64,000 nucleotides of DNA from Sediminicoccus sp. KRV36. GTDB lineage: Bacteria > Pseudomonadota > Alphaproteobacteria > Acetobacterales > Acetobacteraceae. The notes under the pieces are model-generated. The model made no database searches and was not told where the DNA came from. It saw only the letters and a list, made by a program, of their open reading frames with translations. This document shows positions 51,101 to 63,100 of this stretch, in pieces (position 1 is the stretch's first letter; the number at the start of each line of letters is the position of its first letter). The stretch is taken from NCBI RefSeq assembly GCF_023243115.1, contig NZ_CP085081.1, positions 806,001 to 870,000 on the forward strand, read 5' to 3'. A program made the translations under genes and the position numbers.

Positions 51101-54100
51101 GGAATTCTGCACGTCGCCGAACAGCATCGTGTTGCCGGCATCGGCGCGGCCGATCTTCAGATGCGCGAAGCCATCCGCCAGCGCCGCCAGGTCACGGCTG
51201 GAGAAATAGAAGCCGGGCGTGCTCTGGAAGAAGCTGTCTTCCTCATAATCCAGGCCGGACTGGTACTCGGCCGCCGTGCCCATGATGTAGGCCCAGGCCA
51301 GCTGATGCGCCTGAAGGGTCAGAATGCCGGTGCCGATGACCTGCGACGGACCGCTGCGGAAGTTGATGTTGTCGGCGGTGATCGTGATGTTCTTGCTGGC
51401 CTCGAGCGTCTGCACACGGCCGCTGTCGAGGCTGAGCAGCGACCCGCGCGCGTTCAGGTCCAGATTGAGAACGCCATGCGAAACCTCGACGGCAACCCCG
51501 GTGCGCCGGCCGGTCAGCAGCGAAAGCCAGTCGCTCGGCGCCGTGGCCAGCCATTTGACGCCGCTCTCCCAGTTGGAATCGGTCACGCTGCCGCCGATCA
51601 CGAAGCCCGGGTTCTCCGGGCTGGTCAGCGCGCGTTCCTCCTCCAGCGTCAGGCTGGTCGCTTCCTGAATATAGATATCGCCGCGGCCATGGCTGGCGGT
51701 CGCGAGCGTCACGCTGCCGAGCGCGGTGATGATCGGCTGTGCCGCGGTGCCGATGGCGTTCTTCACCCGCACCAGCATGTAGGAGGCTTCGCCGGCGATG
51801 CGGTTGTTGCCGGCGTTGACCAGGCTGCCATCGGCCGCCTGCAGCCGCAGCCAGCCATTGCCGCCGATATCGCCGCCGCCGCCACCCGAGCCGGCAGCGA
51901 CGATCAGGTCACCGCCGTTCAGCCTGATATCGGCCTTGTCGCCATAGGTGCGCAGGTCAATGAAACCATTGTCCAGCGCGACCAGGCTGTGCTTCACATC
52001 GAGCGTCTTGATGGTCTGGACTGTGACATTGAGCGCGGCCATATCGGCCTTGCCGGTCACGCTGCGGCCCACTGCCATGAAGCCCGTGCTGCTGAGCAGC
52101 GACGCAGCACCGGATGTCAGACCATCATAGACCACGTCACCACCGAAGGTGAGCACGCCGGTTGCGTCGTAGCTGGCGCCCTTGCCCTTGAGCGTGACGC
52201 GATCCACGCCCGAACCGGCGGTGTTGTAGTTGATGATCTCACGCCCGTTGGTGATGATGTTGGTGCCGAACAGCACGGTCGCGGAGCTGCGGGTCTGTTC
52301 GAGCACGGTCTCGTCGAACTCGCCCTCGTCATCATTGATGGCGAGGGTGCCGATAGGCTGCGTCCCGCCGGGGTCGCCCAGCGTCACGCGATACTTGTCG
52401 TTGCCGCCGACATCGCCGATTTCGACGCGCCAGGAGGGGAAATCCTTCGCGAAGAGGGTGTCGTCGCCCTTGCCGAGCTTGACGCTGATCACCTGGACAC
52501 CTGAGGCCCGCAGTTCGAAGCCTTTGGAGGTGCCGGAAACGCCCGACTGCGCCATCGTCACCGACGCCGCCTGCGTCATGTCGGAGAAGTCGAAGTTGCT
52601 GCCGCCAAGGCTGTCCGAGACGTTGTTGTTGCCGAAGCTGTCGTCGAAGGCATAGGTGTCGGCGCCAAGCCCGCCCTTCAGGGCATTGGTGCCGGCGCCG
52701 CCGTTCAGCCGGTCATTGCCGCTGCCGCCCGTGAGCGTGTCATTGCCGGCACCGCCCAGCATCGTGGCGTCGCCGCTGGCGGCGGTGATCTTGTCATTCC
52801 CAGCGCCGCCCTTCAGCAACCAACTGCCGGACTTCAGCGAGGCCCCGACCTTGCTTTCGTCAACATAGATCAGGTCGTCGCCGCCGCCGCCATCCAGCGT
52901 GCCGCCGCCCTTGCCGCCGATCAGCGTATCCTTGCCAGCCCCGGCCTTGGCCAGGACCTTCACGTCCAGCAGGCGGGAGGCATCCAGCAGGTTGTTGCCT
53001 TCGCCCAGGTCAACCACCACCGAGGTCACGCCGCTGAAGGTCTTGTAGTAGCGGTCGAACTCGACACTGACCGTGCCGCCCTTGCCATAGAGCGTGAAGG
53101 CTTCGTCACTGTCCGCGGTGTTGAAATACAGCCGCTTGGATGCGAGCGCGCCGGCGTTGAGGGTCAGGACGCCGCCTTCCTGCTTCGCCAGCACCGGCTC
53201 GATATTCGGGGCCAGGATGTCGAGGTTGAAGAGGTGGATGCGGAAGATTTCCTCTTCGACGATCCTCTCGTCGAAGAGGTCAACGAAGATGTCGCCAACG
53301 AAATCGGCACCCATATGGATGTCGAACAGGTTCTTGAAGCCGCCATCCTCGTAGTTGTAGAGGGTGACGATCTCGCTGCCGCGCACCTTGCCGTCGGACT
53401 TGAAGGTGGAGTTGGTGACATAGCCCAGATCGTCCTTGGTCAGGATCGGGAAGGCGATGTCGTGCAGGTGGAGGTTGGTGAAGAATTCGATGCCGGCTTG
53501 CAGCCCGCCGGAGATAGGACCGATAGCCACCCCGGCGTTCAGGCTGACCTCCGCGGTAATCTTGACCTGCGGCTTCTCGACGCCGCCCGTGCCCGGCACG
53601 ATCTTGCCCTTGGCGAAGGTCGGCAGCGTCACATTGTACATGAAGAAGCCGTCGAGCACGTCCACCGGATCACTCGACGCGATGGCCTTGCGGATGCCGA
53701 AGGTGTCGAAGCCCACCGCCAGATCGGCGAAGGCGCTGAATTTGGCCCGGGCACCCAGAATGAAGTCCAGCGGCGGGAGGATCGGTATTGCCACCTTGAA
53801 GCCGGTGACGACCTCCTTGCCCAGCAACGGAAATTCATAGCTGAACAGGGTCGCGTCGCCGCCCGTCAGCAGCTGCTTCCAGTTGTTGATGTCCTTGACG
53901 TATTCGAGGAACTTGAAGCCGCTGCGCGGCGCGCCGCCCTTGGGCTGGCTGCTTTTCGGCGCGATCAGCTTGGCAGCGACGTCGTTCAGCGCGTTGGTCA
54001 GGCCCGGCGGCAGATCTATGCCGGCCAGCTTGGAGATCGAGCCGGCCGGGTCGGCCGCGTATTTCAGATACTGGTCCGGGATTCCCTGCGCCCGCATCGC

Positions 54101-57100
54101 CGCTTCGCGGTCCGCCGTGCTCCTGTAGGCGGGGTCCTCCAGGATCGCGAGCGCCTTTTCGGCCATGTCGGCGTCGAGGCCCTCGGCGGAGACCTTGCCG
54201 CTGCCGAAGCCACTCAGGTCGCCAAGCAGGATCTCGCCGGTATCCGACCAGCTCTTCACCATGTCCGGCAGCTTCAGGACGAAGGTCACCGCATCGAAGA
54301 ACTCTTTCGGGATCTCCTTCTGGCCGCGCAGCTTGAGGAAGGCGTTGATCAGGCCGAGCGGGTTGGGCTCCACGCCAAGCTCGCGCAGGAAGCCGAGGCC
54401 CTCGATCTCGGCGGTGAGGAACTCCACGAAGGGCTTCACCGGATCAAGCAGATCCGCCATCTTCTGCGTGATCGGCAGCAGCAGGTTCTGCACCAGCGAG
54501 CCGATGTCAACGCGCAGGTTCTCGAGCGAGACGGTCGGCGCAACGACCTTCTGGTTCAGCGCCCAGCTCCAGCCGAGCACCAGATCCGCCTTCAGCGTCG
54601 GCACGCCAGGGATGGCGGGCGCATCCAGCTTCAGCGCAAGGTGGACATCGGCATTGGCGACAAAGCTGGCCGCGACCTTCAGCTTGGAGAAGGCCATGCG
54701 CCCGCGGCTGTCGCCGAGCAGATCGAGGCCCAGCGTGGCGTTGACACCGCTCGGCTTGAAGGCTGCCCCGGCGGCACCGATGCCGCTGTCCTTCACCTCG
54801 GCCTGGAAGAACAGCACCGTACCCGTGGCGGAGAAGGGCGAGGTATTGCCTGCGTCCTTCGGCGACCCGTCCAGCGTCGCCGTCGCAACCAGCCGGACCT
54901 CGGGTGTCTTGTCCAGATTGGTGACGAGGTAGACGCCGTCCGCCGCGCTGATGCCGAAGCCGAAGTCAACGGCCCAGGCGACGCCGAGCTTGAAGCCGCC
55001 ATTGACCTGCAGGGTGAAGCCCGGGATGTCGAGGCTGAGCGGTATGTCGATGCCGGTGGCGAGCAGCGTCTTGCCCATCGGTGCGCTGAACTGCACCGCA
55101 TCCGCGCCAACGGGTGGCGTGCCACCAAGTGCCCAGACGCCAAGCTCGCGCCCGCTGCGGTCGAACCAACGCACCGAGACATCATCGATGGTGATGCGGC
55201 TGTCGCGGTTCGCATCCAGCAGGATATTCGCCTTGCCGGGGCCGAAAAGGTCATAGAGCGTCTGCTGGATGACGCCGATGACGCCGCCATTGGACGACAG
55301 CTTCGCGCGCAGGTCGCCCAGCAGGTCGACGCGGATGTCCTGGATGAAGTTGCCGGTTTCCGCCAGCTTGCTGCCGATCAGCGGAATGGACTGCGAAAGG
55401 TTGTCGCTCAGCTCGTCCTGGATGAAGCCGAGCACGTTATCAATCCCGTCGATGATCCGTGACGGGTCGTTCAGCATGCCGAGAACCGAGAAGTCCTGCT
55501 CGAATTGCGTCAGCAGGCCGCGCACATCCGGGACGGTGATGTTCAGCACGCGGGCAGCGGCCGCCTTGCCCGCCGCCGCGTCCATCAGCGCCTTGAGGCC
55601 GCCGGCGCCGGTCGCGATGGTCAGGGCGCCGACCGATCTGTTGCCGATGCCGGAGACGTTGACGTCCAGCGGCAGATTGGCGCCGAAGGCGCCAGAGACC
55701 TGGTAACCCACATTGTCGGCCAACCGGTCGCGGCCGAGGATGAACACGCCGTCATTCGCGCTGCCGGACAGGGTTGGCGCCAGCTTCAGCGTGAGCGTGG
55801 CGTAGTCGTTGGTCGAGGCGATGCCGTCGCGGTCCAAGGCCACCCAGCCGCCCTTGGCGCCGATATCCACCGGGCCGGCCTGGAAGTTCAGGTTCAGGTT
55901 CTGCCCGTTCACCTGCAGCCCGAGCACGAGGCGAGTGCCGGAGGCCTGCTCGGGTGCCACGCTGACGCTGCGGGTCACCGCCACGTCACGGAACAGCTGG
56001 ACCTTGGTCAGGTCCGCGACGCTGAGTTGCGCGCCGGCATAGAGATTGACCTGCAGCTTCAGGTCGGTGGCCAGCCGCGAGGCCAGCGCCAGGATGTTGC
56101 TCTGGCGCAGCCCGAGCAGCTTCCCAGCACCTTCCTCCGCATCGATGTTGCCGGCTTCCGTCGTCGCGTTGGTGAAGCTGTCCACGGTGGCGGTGATGGC
56201 GGTGACGCCGGTGCCGGCCGTGGCCAAAACGCTGCGGAACTCCTGCAGCAGCCTGGCATACTGGTCGTTGGTGACCCTGCTGCTGTTCTGCGCGAAGCCC
56301 ATCGCGCCGAAGGCGGCCATGGCCGTGGTCACCGCCTGGGTCGGGTTGTAGTCGTAGAGGAAGGCCTGCGGCTTGCCGCTCACCAGGCGAAGCCCGGCCT
56401 CGACCTGGAGGCTTGCCAGCGCGGAGAGCGCGACATTGCCGGTGGCGCCGGGGTTGATCACGTCGGTCAGCGAGGAGATGAAGTCGAGCCCATCGGTGCC
56501 GCCGCCAGCCAGGGCGGCAAGGCTGGTCAGGTCCAGGTTGAAGCCGAAACGCTGCGACAGGACCTTGGTCAGGTTGAAATGGATCTTCAGCGCTTCGCCA
56601 TCCAGCGAGAGCGAGAAGGCCTGCTGGCTCGCCGGCAGGTTGTTGTTGTCCTGGATGCCCAGCGCTTTCTCGACCACCGCCTCGACCGCGCTGATCACGC
56701 CGGCGGGATTGTTGGCCGCGTCGTCCAGCTGCGCGAGAAGGCTGTCCACGAAGGGGAAGATCTCGGCGAGCGAACTGCCGACCACCGGGATCTCGGTGTT
56801 GTAGAAAGGCTGGGTGGAGAGCGCATTGCCCACCGCCTCGATGCCCTGCCGCACCGCGCCGACGACGTCGGCGAAGCTCATCTTGCTGAAGCTGAAGGCG
56901 GCGCCGAGGTCGGGCAGCACCAGGACGATGCTGTTGGCATTCACCGCGCCGGTCTTCAGCAAGGCTGCGTAGTCCGGCAGCAGCGAAGGATTCTGGTTGA
57001 CCACCTTCACCACGCCCGGATTGAACGGGTCCAGCATCCGGATTTCGATCAGCGCATTCGGCGCCATCGGGATGCTGGAGCCGATGCCGGGGTTGACCTT

Positions 57101-60100
57101 CAGGCCGCGCAGCGTCGCATAGGCCTCGCCCGTCAGCGCGAACTGGACTGCCGAGCCGGTGATATCGGCGAACTGGAACTGCCGGTCCGACAGCGCGGTG
57201 GAGCCGGCCTTGCGGTTGAGCGAGATCGTGGCATCGGCCGACACATGCACCGTGGACCCGGTGCCGGCGCCGCCGATGGTGGCGCCCAGGAAGCCGAGTT
57301 GCACGCCGACCGTGAGATCGCTCGCATCGAGCGCGAGCACGCCCTGAAGCTTCACGTCCTGGATGCCCAGCGTCAGCTGGTTCTGGCGCAACTGATAGGC
57401 GCCGGACAGGCTGGCGGTGGCGGCCTTGTCCAGCGTCACGGCATGGGCGTTGACGAGGCCGGTCACGGTGAACCGGCTGGTGCCGATCTGCAGCTGCATG
57501 CCCAGCATGCTGGCGTCGAAGGTGAAGTTCGTATCGCTGAACAGCCTGGTGCCGGCCGCGATGCCGCCGGTATTGCCGACCAGGCTGCGGCCGTCGAGGT
57601 CCACGAAGAAGCTCAGATTGCCGGCGACATGGCCCGTCAGCCGGGCGGTCGCAGTGGTGCTCAGCGCAACGCCGTCCACCCCCATGTCCAGCTGGAGCGG
57701 CAGGTCGATCGGCGTCAGGTCGTCGCGGAAGGCGAGCGGCACGACGAAGGCGCGCTGCACCGGGTCAAAACTGATCTGCAGGCCGGGCGGCAGGACGCCC
57801 GCATTGTTCACCGCGATGATGAACTCCTGCAGCGTGGTGATCTGCTCCCGCGGCAGGTGGATGGTGGCTTGCACGCCCTTCAGCCCAACCGGCGGCGTGC
57901 CGGACAGCACCAGCGTATTGCCGTCCAGCACCTGCTTGACGGTGTAGGTGCCGATGATCCGCGTGACGCCGCTGACGGTGGTCGAGAGGGTCACCTGGGC
58001 CGTGCCCAGCGCGGCCGCGGTGAAGCCGCCGAGCGGATTGACCAGCACGATTTCCTGCTGACCGCTGATGGAGGCGGTGGCGGTGCTGACAGAAGCCAGC
58101 GTCAGCAGCGTCACCATCGGCTTCAGGAAATCGATCTTGTCGTAGACGTTTTCCTGGAAGCCGGTGGCGAAATCGAGCGCCTGGTTCAGCGTGCTGGCGA
58201 CGAAGGGGATCGAGGTGGCGAAGTTGTCGCCCGCCGTGATGTCCTCCAACGCGCCGACGAAGGCTGGGAACATGGTGATCAGGTCGATCACCGACATGTT
58301 CTTGAAGTCGGCCAGCTTGTCGAAGTTGCTGGTGGTGATGGTCACGGCCTTGCCCAGGAGCGGGCTGGCGGCAAGCACCATGGTCGGCACCGCACTGCCG
58401 GAAAGGTCGAGCCCCGCCAGCTTGGCATAGACCGGCAGCGTGGCGGTCACGCTGTCCGTCGTGGTGGTATAGCCCAGCACGCCGCCGGCCCCCTGCACGA
58501 CGTTGCCGGCAAGCTTCACCTGAAGGCTGCCGGTCTGCCTGGACGGGTCGCCCAGGTTGACGGCCAGCGGGCCGATGGCGGCGCCGAGGGCGATGTTGCT
58601 GATCGCCGCCGTGGCCTCGAAGGCCAGGGTATCCAGCTTGAAGCTGGCGGTGGCGTTCCGCCAGTCCACCGAAAGGCGGAAGCCCACGCGGGCCTCTGCC
58701 GCGAGCGTCAGCCGCAGGTCGGAATCCAGCGTCAGGCCCAGCTCGGTGGCGGCGGTGCCCAGGTCCAGCCTGGTGCTGGTGCTGGCCCGCAGCGTGTCCT
58801 GGAACACGAGATCGAGGCCCGTGCTGGTCATCGAGATCGCGAGGCCGTCGGTGCCGACGCCAGGCAGCGTCGGCAGCCAGTTCGCCTTCAGGCTGTCGAT
58901 CAGCCCCGTCAGGCTGGGCGGCGTCATCTCGGGCAGCGTGGGGTCGGCGCTGAAGCTCTGGGTTCCCACCTTGTCGCCCAGGGTCACGCCGACGATCAGC
59001 CCGACAGGCGTCTCGGTCAGATTTGCGGCGGTGACGATGCTCGCCCAGCTGTTGAAGCCCTCCTGGATCACGCCCGGCGCCAGCACGACCTTGCTGCCAT
59101 TGGCCATCACCGCGGTCCAGGCCAGCTCGGCGCCGGCGAACTGGGTGGTCACCTTGATCCCGGCACCCTCGGGCTTCGTCACGTCGGGCCCGGGGTCGAG
59201 CAGCACCAGCACGGCGTTGTCCGCCAGATACTGCTTCACGAAGCCGCCGATGCCGAACAGCTTGTCGAGCGAGAGCAGCTGCGTGATCGAGACATTGACC
59301 ACCGGCAGGGTCTTGGCCAGCGCGTTGAGGTTGGTCTGGGTGCCGCGGTCGTCGAAAGTTGGCGTGATATCGGCCCGCAGCTCGTCGAGCGTATTGCTGG
59401 CGGTGATCATGGCCGCGCCGAGCGCCCCGGCCAGCTGCGCGTTCAGTTCGCCGAGGTTGAAGCGCGGCGGCAGCAGGGCGGCGCCGAACTTCACCGCAAC
59501 AGGCTGCGACGCCACCTGCAGGGTCTGGTCTATCGCCCGGCCCAGCGTATTGGCCTCGATCATCACCTGCCCGCTGAGCGGCAGCTGGAGCGTGGAGCTG
59601 AGGCTGACCGTCGCAGCACCCTGCAAGGCATAGCCCGCGGTGCCATCGGCCTTCTTCGCCGCCAGCAGGGCCAGGCGGCCGCCGGACAGCGTGGCGCCCA
59701 CCCCGTTGACGCCGACCGTCGCCGTGACATTGCTGGCGGCGATGCTGACCTGCTCGGCGCCGGCCACGACGCTGCGCGTGATGGTGAGGTTGCCGGTCAG
59801 GGTTGCCAGCGAAGCCAGCGTCAAGGCAGCCTGCCCGCTCAGCACCATGTCGTTGCCACTGCCGAAGCTGGCGGCGAGGCGACCAGAGAGACTGACCTGG
59901 TCGAGCCCGGTCAAAGTGACATCGCCACTGACCGAGCCGCTGCGCTGCCCCCCGGCGCCGAAGCCGAGGCTACCGCCGACATTGGCCAGGGCGAGCTCAA
60001 TCCCGACGGCCTTGAGCACCAGCCTGGCGCCGGCCACGTCCAGCTGCCAGCCGCCGTCGGTCAGCCGCGACAGCTGCAATGCGCCGCTGAGCTGCGTGGC

Positions 60101-63100
60101 GCCGAGGTCGATGCTGCCGGTGGCGGTGAACCGCGTCAGCGGGACCGCGGCGGCGATGTTCAGCGCCACATCCTTGCTGACGCTGATGCGCGCCGGCGCG
60201 GCCGACCAGTTGATGACCGCCGCATTCGCCGCTGCCGCGACATTGCTGGCCGAAGCGAGCGCCTGGTTGAGTTGCAGCACCCCGCCGGCCAGCTGGCTGA
60301 GATTGTAACCCGCGAGGGTGGCACTCCCGACCGTGGCGGTGCCGGACATCCAGCGGCGCTTGCTGCCGGTGGTTTCCGAGTTGACCAGCAGCGCCAGCTG
60401 CACCCCGGCCATGACCAGGCCGAGGCCATCGGTGCCGTTCCCGACCCGCAGCGCGAGACCCATGCCGGTCAGGACCAGCTGGTCCACCGTGGCGGCGGTC
60501 GCATCGCTGAGGCTCACCTGCTGGTTCTTGACCAGCCCGATCGAAAGCGCGCCCTCGGCGCTGAGCACGCCGGCGATGCTGGCCTTCATCTGGCCGCGCA
60601 GCCGGGTCTCCCCATCCAGCAGGCTCAGGTCGTAGCGGCCGGAGCCATTCGCCACTGAGGTGTCGAGGTCGGCACCCCAGCGATTGAGCGCGACCTGCAG
60701 CCGTTCGGCGGTGACCTGCACCGCCCCGCCGGCGTCGAAGGCGACATTGCCATCGGCCTGCACGGCATGGCGCGAGGTGACGCTGCCATCGGCGGCCTGG
60801 ATGGAGCGCAGCACCACGGCGCCTGCGCCATGGGTCAGCGTGGCCGGCAGCTGACCGCCGAGGCTCAGGCTGCCCTGCACGGCCGAAAGGCCGATCTGCA
60901 CGTCGGTGACCGTGCCGCCGGCCTGCGCGTGCTGCTCAACCCGCAGCGTCAGCCCGCCGGAGACGGTGCCGAGGTCGGCAATGGTGATGCTGCCCTGGGT
61001 GACGACCAATTCCCGCAGCCGCAGCCCGTCGCCGAAGCTGACCCGCACCGGGGTGGTGGCGATACCGCTCGGCACCTCGATCGAGACGGCGCGCCCCAGC
61101 GTGTTGACCTGGACCAGGGCGGCGGCGGTCATCGAGACACCGGTGAAGCCGGTCAGGGACGCCGTGCCGCTGGCGTTCAGCGCGTAGCCGGTGCTGCCCG
61201 TACTGTCGCGCGAGATCACCAGGCCCAGGCTGCCATTGGTGAGACGCACCCCGGCGTTGGCGGAGCCGAAATCCCCGGTGACGCCAGTGGCGCCGATCAG
61301 CAGGTAGCTTGGCGGCTGCACCACCGCGCGCGAGAGGCCGAACACCACGCCCGGCAGCGCCTGGCCGGCCAGGGCGCCGCTGCCGTTTAGCGTGAAGGAC
61401 CCTGGCGCGCCGGCCACCGCCTGCACCGCCACATTCCCGACCCCGATGCCCGGCAGTTGTTCGAGCGCGGCCTGCAATGCGGCGCGCTGCGCTTCCGCGC
61501 CCAAGCTGCCGAAGCCGAGGCTGCCCAAGCCGAGGCTGCTGGCCCAGTCGGTGGCGCTCGCCGCGCGCAGCCGCACCGTATCGGCCAGCTTGCCGTCGGC
61601 GAGACGCAAGTCGATGGTCTGCACCGCCGCCACGCGCAGCACCGGGATATCGGCGCCGGCGCGCGCACCGATGAAGCTGATGTCGTATTTGCCGGCGCCA
61701 GCCTGGACCACCGCAACATTGCCAGCGCCGATGCCGGCCAGCGCTTCGAGCGCGGCCTGCACCACGGCGGCACTGCTGTCGGCCGCCAGCGCGGCGGTGC
61801 CGGCCCCGGCGAAGCCCAGCGCAAAGGGGCCGGTGCCGCTGAGTTCCAGGCGCTGGACGGCGGAGGTGGTGGCGCCGGCCTGCACCAGCGTCAGGGCCGC
61901 AGCCGGCGCCCGCACCGGCGTCAGCGTGGCCTCCAGCAACGGAATCGCCACGCCGAGCGCAGCACCGCCGAAGGCGATCCGCCATTGCCGCGCCGAAGCG
62001 TCGAGCGTGACCGCCACGGTGCCGCCGAGGGCGCCGAAGCTCTTGCCCGCCGGGTTGGTGGCGGCCTGCAAGGCGGCCTGCACCTGCTCCACGGCGGCAT
62101 GCGCATCGAAGGCAGCGGTCATGAAGGCCTGACCCTGGAAGGAGAACTCCAGCTGCAGCTTGCCCTGCACCCCCGCCGGGATCAGGTCCATCCGCTGCAC
62201 CGCGCCGGTGGCGGTGCCGCCGGCCTTGGTCGGCAGCAGCGTATAGACGACATCCCGCCCCGTGCCGGTGACGCTGAGCGTCAGCGTCCCCAGCGCCGCC
62301 GCCGTCGGCGCGAGCGAGATGGCATAGCCCTGCGTCATCAGCCCGGTGCTGGTGTCGCGCGTCACCGCCGCATTGCCGCGGCCAAGCATGCTGTCCAGCG
62401 CCGCCTGGATCGCCGCTTTCTGGGCGGTCGGGTCATGCAGGAAGCGCACCTCGGCCGACCGGCCGCCGAGCGAGAGCGTGAACTTGTTGGTGGTCGTGTT
62501 GGGCTTGGCGGTCTGGACCTCGAGCCGCAGATAGGTGGCGCCGGCAGCGGCCGCGATCGCCTGCTGTTCCAGATAGGTGCTGCCCATGCTGGCGGTGGAC
62601 GGGTCGGCGGGCGGCAGCATGGTGGGCAGCGGCACGGCCTGGCCATCCAGCGCGCCGATCAGGCGAAGGCTGAAGCCTTGCTCCCGCCCGCCGCTGACCT
62701 CGACATTGCCGGCGCCGTACAGCGCCACCAGGCCCGTCTGCAGCGCCGCGGCCAGTTGGGCATCGCTGCGGGGCGTGCCGCCCAGCCGCGTATCCACCGT
62801 CACGCTCGCGCTGCCGGCGGTGAAGACGTAAGCGCCTTCGCGGAACCGGCTGCCATCCGCGCTGGCGCCGGTCAGCAGGAACAGGGTCTGCGTCCGCGCC
62901 CCGCCCTGGGTGGTGACGAAGACGCTGCCGCCGCTGCCCTGCTGCGCCGCCACGCTCACCACGGGCGCAACCACTTCCGCCACGCCCTGCTGCGTGACGG
63001 CGACGTTGCCGGTGAGCGAGGCGAAGCCCGCGACCGCCACGGTCGCGAGGCCGGCGATCTGCATGTTGCCGGCGCTGTCGAACTGCGTGGCCAGCGTGCC

